Shown here one piece after another: positions 61,792 to 64,000 of a stretch of DNA of 64,000 nt (its first letter is position 1; each line of letters begins with the position of its first letter). The position numbers were made by a program, and so were the translations under genes. The DNA comes from Psychrobacillus sp042945595 (GTDB lineage: Bacteria > Bacillota > Bacilli > Bacillales_A > Planococcaceae): assembly GCF_042945595.1 (NCBI RefSeq), contig NZ_CP168493.1, positions 310,001 to 374,000 on the forward strand, read 5' to 3'. The notes beneath the pieces are model-generated. The model was not told the DNA's origin. It was given only the letters and a program-made list of their open reading frames with translations, and did not search any database.

Positions 61792-62811
61792 ATGGCTAAA
61801 TACAGAATGGTTTATACCGAGTTTTGGGATGATCCTAAAATCGTAGAAGAAATGACACCAGAAGATAAATTCTTCTTTCTTTATCTTTTAACAAATACAA
61901 ATACGACACAAATAGGCATTTATCAAATTACAAAAAAACAAATGGCTTTTGATATGGGGTACTCACTAGAAAGCGTAAAGTCACTATTACAACGGTTTAT
62001 CGAACACCACAAAATTGTTAAATATAACGACAATACCAGGGAAATAGCTATTAAAAATTGGGGTAAATACAACCTTTCTAAAGGTGGAAAACCAGTTTTA
62101 GATTGTATTAAATCAGAGTTGAAAAATGTAAAAGACGTTTCACTTATCATGTATATTTCTGAGCAAATTGAAAGGTCAGAGATCAAACTTATCTACGTAT
62201 CGTATTACGACTCGTCTAACGATACGTCACACGAGTCGTCTAACGATACGTCACACGAGTCGTCTAACGGTAAGTATGACGATACGCCAACGATAAGTGG
62301 GCAAAAAGAAAAAGAAAAAGAAAAAGAAAAAGAAAAAGAAAATCATCATCTTCATCTTCATCTTTCTATAGGACAAGAAGAGTCTCGGGAAACTAAAAAC
62401 ACGATGATTGATGAAGGTTTCAAAAAGGTTATTAATTTTGTTGCTGATAACATTCAAGCAGTCACTCCAATTATCGGTCAGAAAGTTGAATATCTAGTTG
62501 ATCATTTTGATACAGAGTTGATTATTGAAGCTTTGGGAGCTGCAGTATTAGCAAATGCTAAAAATAAAATCTCTTATGCGGAAACAACTTTAAATAACTG
62601 GAAAAACGAATTAATCACTAAACTTGAACAACTAACTGCCAAGCGGACAAGGGAAGTGAATGAAAAACAAAAGACATCCGCAGCTCAATCTAGTCAATCT
62701 TTATTCGAGCCTTCTGCAGAAACATTAGAACGCGAAAGACAAACTATGGAACGATTTAGAGCACGAAAAGAAAGAGGTGATTTCGATGATGATGAATATG
62801 AATTTGACTGA
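61792..62811 (+). CDS. DnaD-type replication initiation protein
   Basis: 339 residues: a winged-helix N-domain (about 1-110; YRMVYTEFWDDPKIVEEM as in phage DnaD-like proteins), a low-complexity middle with a twice-repeated SSNDTSHE and a KE-repeat of about 12 residues (62308-62340), and a C-terminal DnaD-domain-like region (about 215-310; NNWKNELITKLEQL). It would melt or load at the element's origin. ATG 61792 follows GGAGGGAGGATGGGCG. It overlaps the next gene by 26 bp. Confidence 0.82.
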   Translation: MAKYRMVYTEFWDDPKIVEEMTPEDKFFFLYLLTNTNTTQIGIYQITKKQMAFDMGYSLESVKSLLQRFIEHHKIVKYNDNTREIAIKNWGKYNLSKGGKPVLDCIKSELKNVKDVSLIMYISEQIERSEIKLIYVSYYDSSNDTSHESSNDTSHESSNGKYDDTPTISGQKEKEKEKEKEKENHHLHLHLSIGQEESRETKNTMIDEGFKKVINFVADNIQAVTPIIGQKVEYLVDHFDTELIIEALGAAVLANAKNKISYAETTLNNWKNELITKLEQLTAKRTREVNEKQKTSAAQSSQSLFEPSAETLERERQTMERFRARKERGDFDDDEYEFD

Positions 62812-63655
62812 TAATGATTTTTGGGAGAAATTCGGTAACCTTCGCCAAGAGGATTTATTTTTTAAAGTGCATCCAGAGTTGATTGATATTGTTTCTGAGG
62901 TAGAAATTAAGAAAACTGAATGCCCATCATGCAAGAAAGATGAAAGAGTTTCATGGGTTTGGGCTTTTGATGAAACCGAGTATGAAGAGCCTGTTCGCGA
63001 TTTATGTAGAGATTGTGAGTTAGAAGCATTATCACTAGAAACTGGATACACTCTCAACGAAAAACGTAGAGCGGTAATTGATAAAGAATGGTATTTCATT
63101 AATGAGAATGAAGCTTCAGGCTTCAAAAACTTTGAAGTGCATGACGAAAAATCAGAGTTTGCAAAGAAGACAACAACTGAATATATCAAAAGATTACTAG
63201 CTGGTGAACAACTCAACCTGATGATGCTAGGTAAAACAGGAACAGGGAAAAGTCATCTAAGTAAAGCGATTGCAAAAACCGCGAAACATAAAGGCAAGAA
63301 GGTTGCTTATATAACAGCCATGCACCTATTCAACAAAATTAAGGGCACCTTCAACAACATACATGAGCGAAACCGATTTAACGAGCAGTTTAAAGCTTTT
63401 GATTTAATTGTTATAGATGATGTAGGGATGGAAACAAAGAAGGTTGCAGAAGTGTCCTGGTCTACCAGTGAATGGACGGAGCTCCTCAATCTAAGGGAAG
63501 GCAAATCTAATATTTGGACAAGCAACTTTGACGAACAATCACTAAGCAAGGTAATAGGCGACCGTACGTTATCACGAATGTACGAAAATACGATTTTCAT
63601 AGAAAACTTTACCGGCGAAGATTTCCGTAGGAGAAAAAGAATAAACGTAGTTTGA
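62786..63655 (+). CDS. DnaC/IstB-like ATPase (helicase loader)
   Basis: 289 residues: an N-terminal Cys-containing region (CPSCKK near 47, CRDCE near 80; a possible zinc site), and AAA+ core with Walker A GKTGTGKSH near 152, Walker B LIVIDDVG near 210 and a C-terminal arginine RRRKR. It loads the replicative helicase. ATG 62786 has AGAGGTG at 5-6 bp. It forms a replication pair with the DnaD-like gene. Confidence 0.87.
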   Translation: MMMNMNLTDNDFWEKFGNLRQEDLFFKVHPELIDIVSEVEIKKTECPSCKKDERVSWVWAFDETEYEEPVRDLCRDCELEALSLETGYTLNEKRRAVIDKEWYFINENEASGFKNFEVHDEKSEFAKKTTTEYIKRLLAGEQLNLMMLGKTGTGKSHLSKAIAKTAKHKGKKVAYITAMHLFNKIKGTFNNIHERNRFNEQFKAFDLIVIDDVGMETKKVAEVSWSTSEWTELLNLREGKSNIWTSNFDEQSLSKVIGDRTLSRMYENTIFIENFTGEDFRRRKRINVV

Positions 63656-63702
63656 TGAGGTTGCTTCCCTTCCTCATCATCCTGGAAGGGGATGTTACAT
63701 AC

Positions 63703-64000
63703 ATGTACAAAATGACTGATACAGAATTGCATCGGTATTTAAATGCAACAACAACTTATGAACGTTTATGCATAGAGCAGCAAGAAGAACTTGAAGAAGC
63801 TTATGAGAATGTATTTGGTACTCGAACAAGTTGGGATTACGAACAAGGAAAAATATATTCAGAGTCGCTAAATGTTGCGGATTATGCGATCTATTTAGTT
63901 GATCTAAAGGGCAAACATAAAAATGATCGTGAGCTTTGGGAACGTCGTATACGGGTATTTAAAAGAGCATTGTACTGTTTAACTGATGAAGAACAATTTA
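63703..64000 (+). CDS. Partial hypothetical protein, runs off the window
   Basis: ATG 63703 has GGAAGGGGATGTTACAT upstream. The frame is open to 64000 (99 codons): YKMTDTELHRYLNATTTYERLC, then a helical Glu-rich part and an EQGKIY..DYAIYLVDLKG segment. I recognise no domain. It belongs to the same early operon of the element. Confidence 0.6.
   Translation, partial: MYKMTDTELHRYLNATTTYERLCIEQQEELEEAYENVFGTRTSWDYEQGKIYSESLNVADYAIYLVDLKGKHKNDRELWERRIRVFKRALYCLTDEEQF

Noticed and set aside
62220..62340. A CRISPR-like direct repeat
   Set aside because: The repeats (ACGAGTCGTCTAACGATACG and GAAAAA units) are in frame within the DnaD-like gene and have no spacers.

Overview
The window comes from a low-GC, endospore-forming member of the Bacillales, most like a Planococcaceae or Bacillaceae genome. 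This is inferred from strong AGGAGG-type ribosome binding sites, frequent TTG/GTG starts, the small acid-soluble spore protein Tlp, a CotY/CotZ-type coat protein, YheC/YheD ATP-grasp proteins, a YhcN/YlaJ-type lipoprotein and a LysM-GH18 spore hydrolase. I cannot name a species. No rRNA or CRISPR array is present.

Layout. 1-0.7 kb: a minus-strand cluster of five tRNA genes (Ser-TGA, fMet, Asp-GTC, Phe-GAA, Gly-TCC). 0.85-1.5 kb: two related inverted-repeat elements, one carrying a GC-rich insert. 1.5-18.9 kb: ordinary chromosomal genes: tlp, the yqhH-yqhG pair, a purine permease with guanine deaminase, a LysM/3D wall protein, a DMT-Crp/Fnr-DMT operon, a SIMPL-domain protein, a GAF-GAF-PAS-GGDEF-EAL protein and a TPP-dependent enzyme. 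19.8-28.5 kb: a spore hydrolase, a translationally coupled operon (ornithine cyclodeaminase-like, M19 dipeptidase, CocE/NonD hydrolase), and a permease-YcgQ-CobW operon probably for metal handling. 28.5-39.8 kb: transporters, a decayed paiB, selD-mnmH for tRNA selenation, a semialdehyde dehydrogenase, and a deoxyribosyltransferase-like gene with peptidase E.

40.0-44.4 kb is a compact reactive-sulfur locus: CstR-like repressor, two rhodaneses, a TusA-rhodanese fusion, DsrE, a rhodanese-persulfide dioxygenase, TusA and a TauE exporter. CstR-operator-like palindromes recur in front of four of the genes. The likely scheme is that persulfide inactivates the repressor, the carriers and rhodaneses move sulfane sulfur to the dioxygenase, and sulfite leaves through TauE.

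44.8-55.9 kb is the most unusual part. It holds two ATP-grasp amino-acid-ligase paralogues, a CotZ-like coat protein, a YheC/D ATP-grasp protein fused to a MurF-like ligase, two stand-alone MurF-like ligases, two further YheC/D proteins (one with tandem domains) and a small frameshifted Cys-containing protein. The domain set is that of cyanophycin synthetase (ATP-grasp plus Mur ligase), placed in a spore-coat setting. I infer a pathway that makes or attaches a non-ribosomal peptide or amino-acid polymer to the spore surface. This is a hypothesis.

56.1-57.8 kb: a two-domain NlpC/P60 protein with a dead second domain, and a YhcN-like lipoprotein. A probable structured RNA (57.85-58.1 kb) with its own promoter and terminator marks the boundary of an integrated phage or ICE. 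The element begins with a tyrosine integrase and continues with an XRE repressor, an excisionase-like protein, a DnaD-like initiator and a DnaC-like loader, and runs off the window end.

A family of hairpin-rich interspersed repeats (about 19.5, 30.8, 37.4 and 44.4 kb) shows compensatory changes in its main stem.
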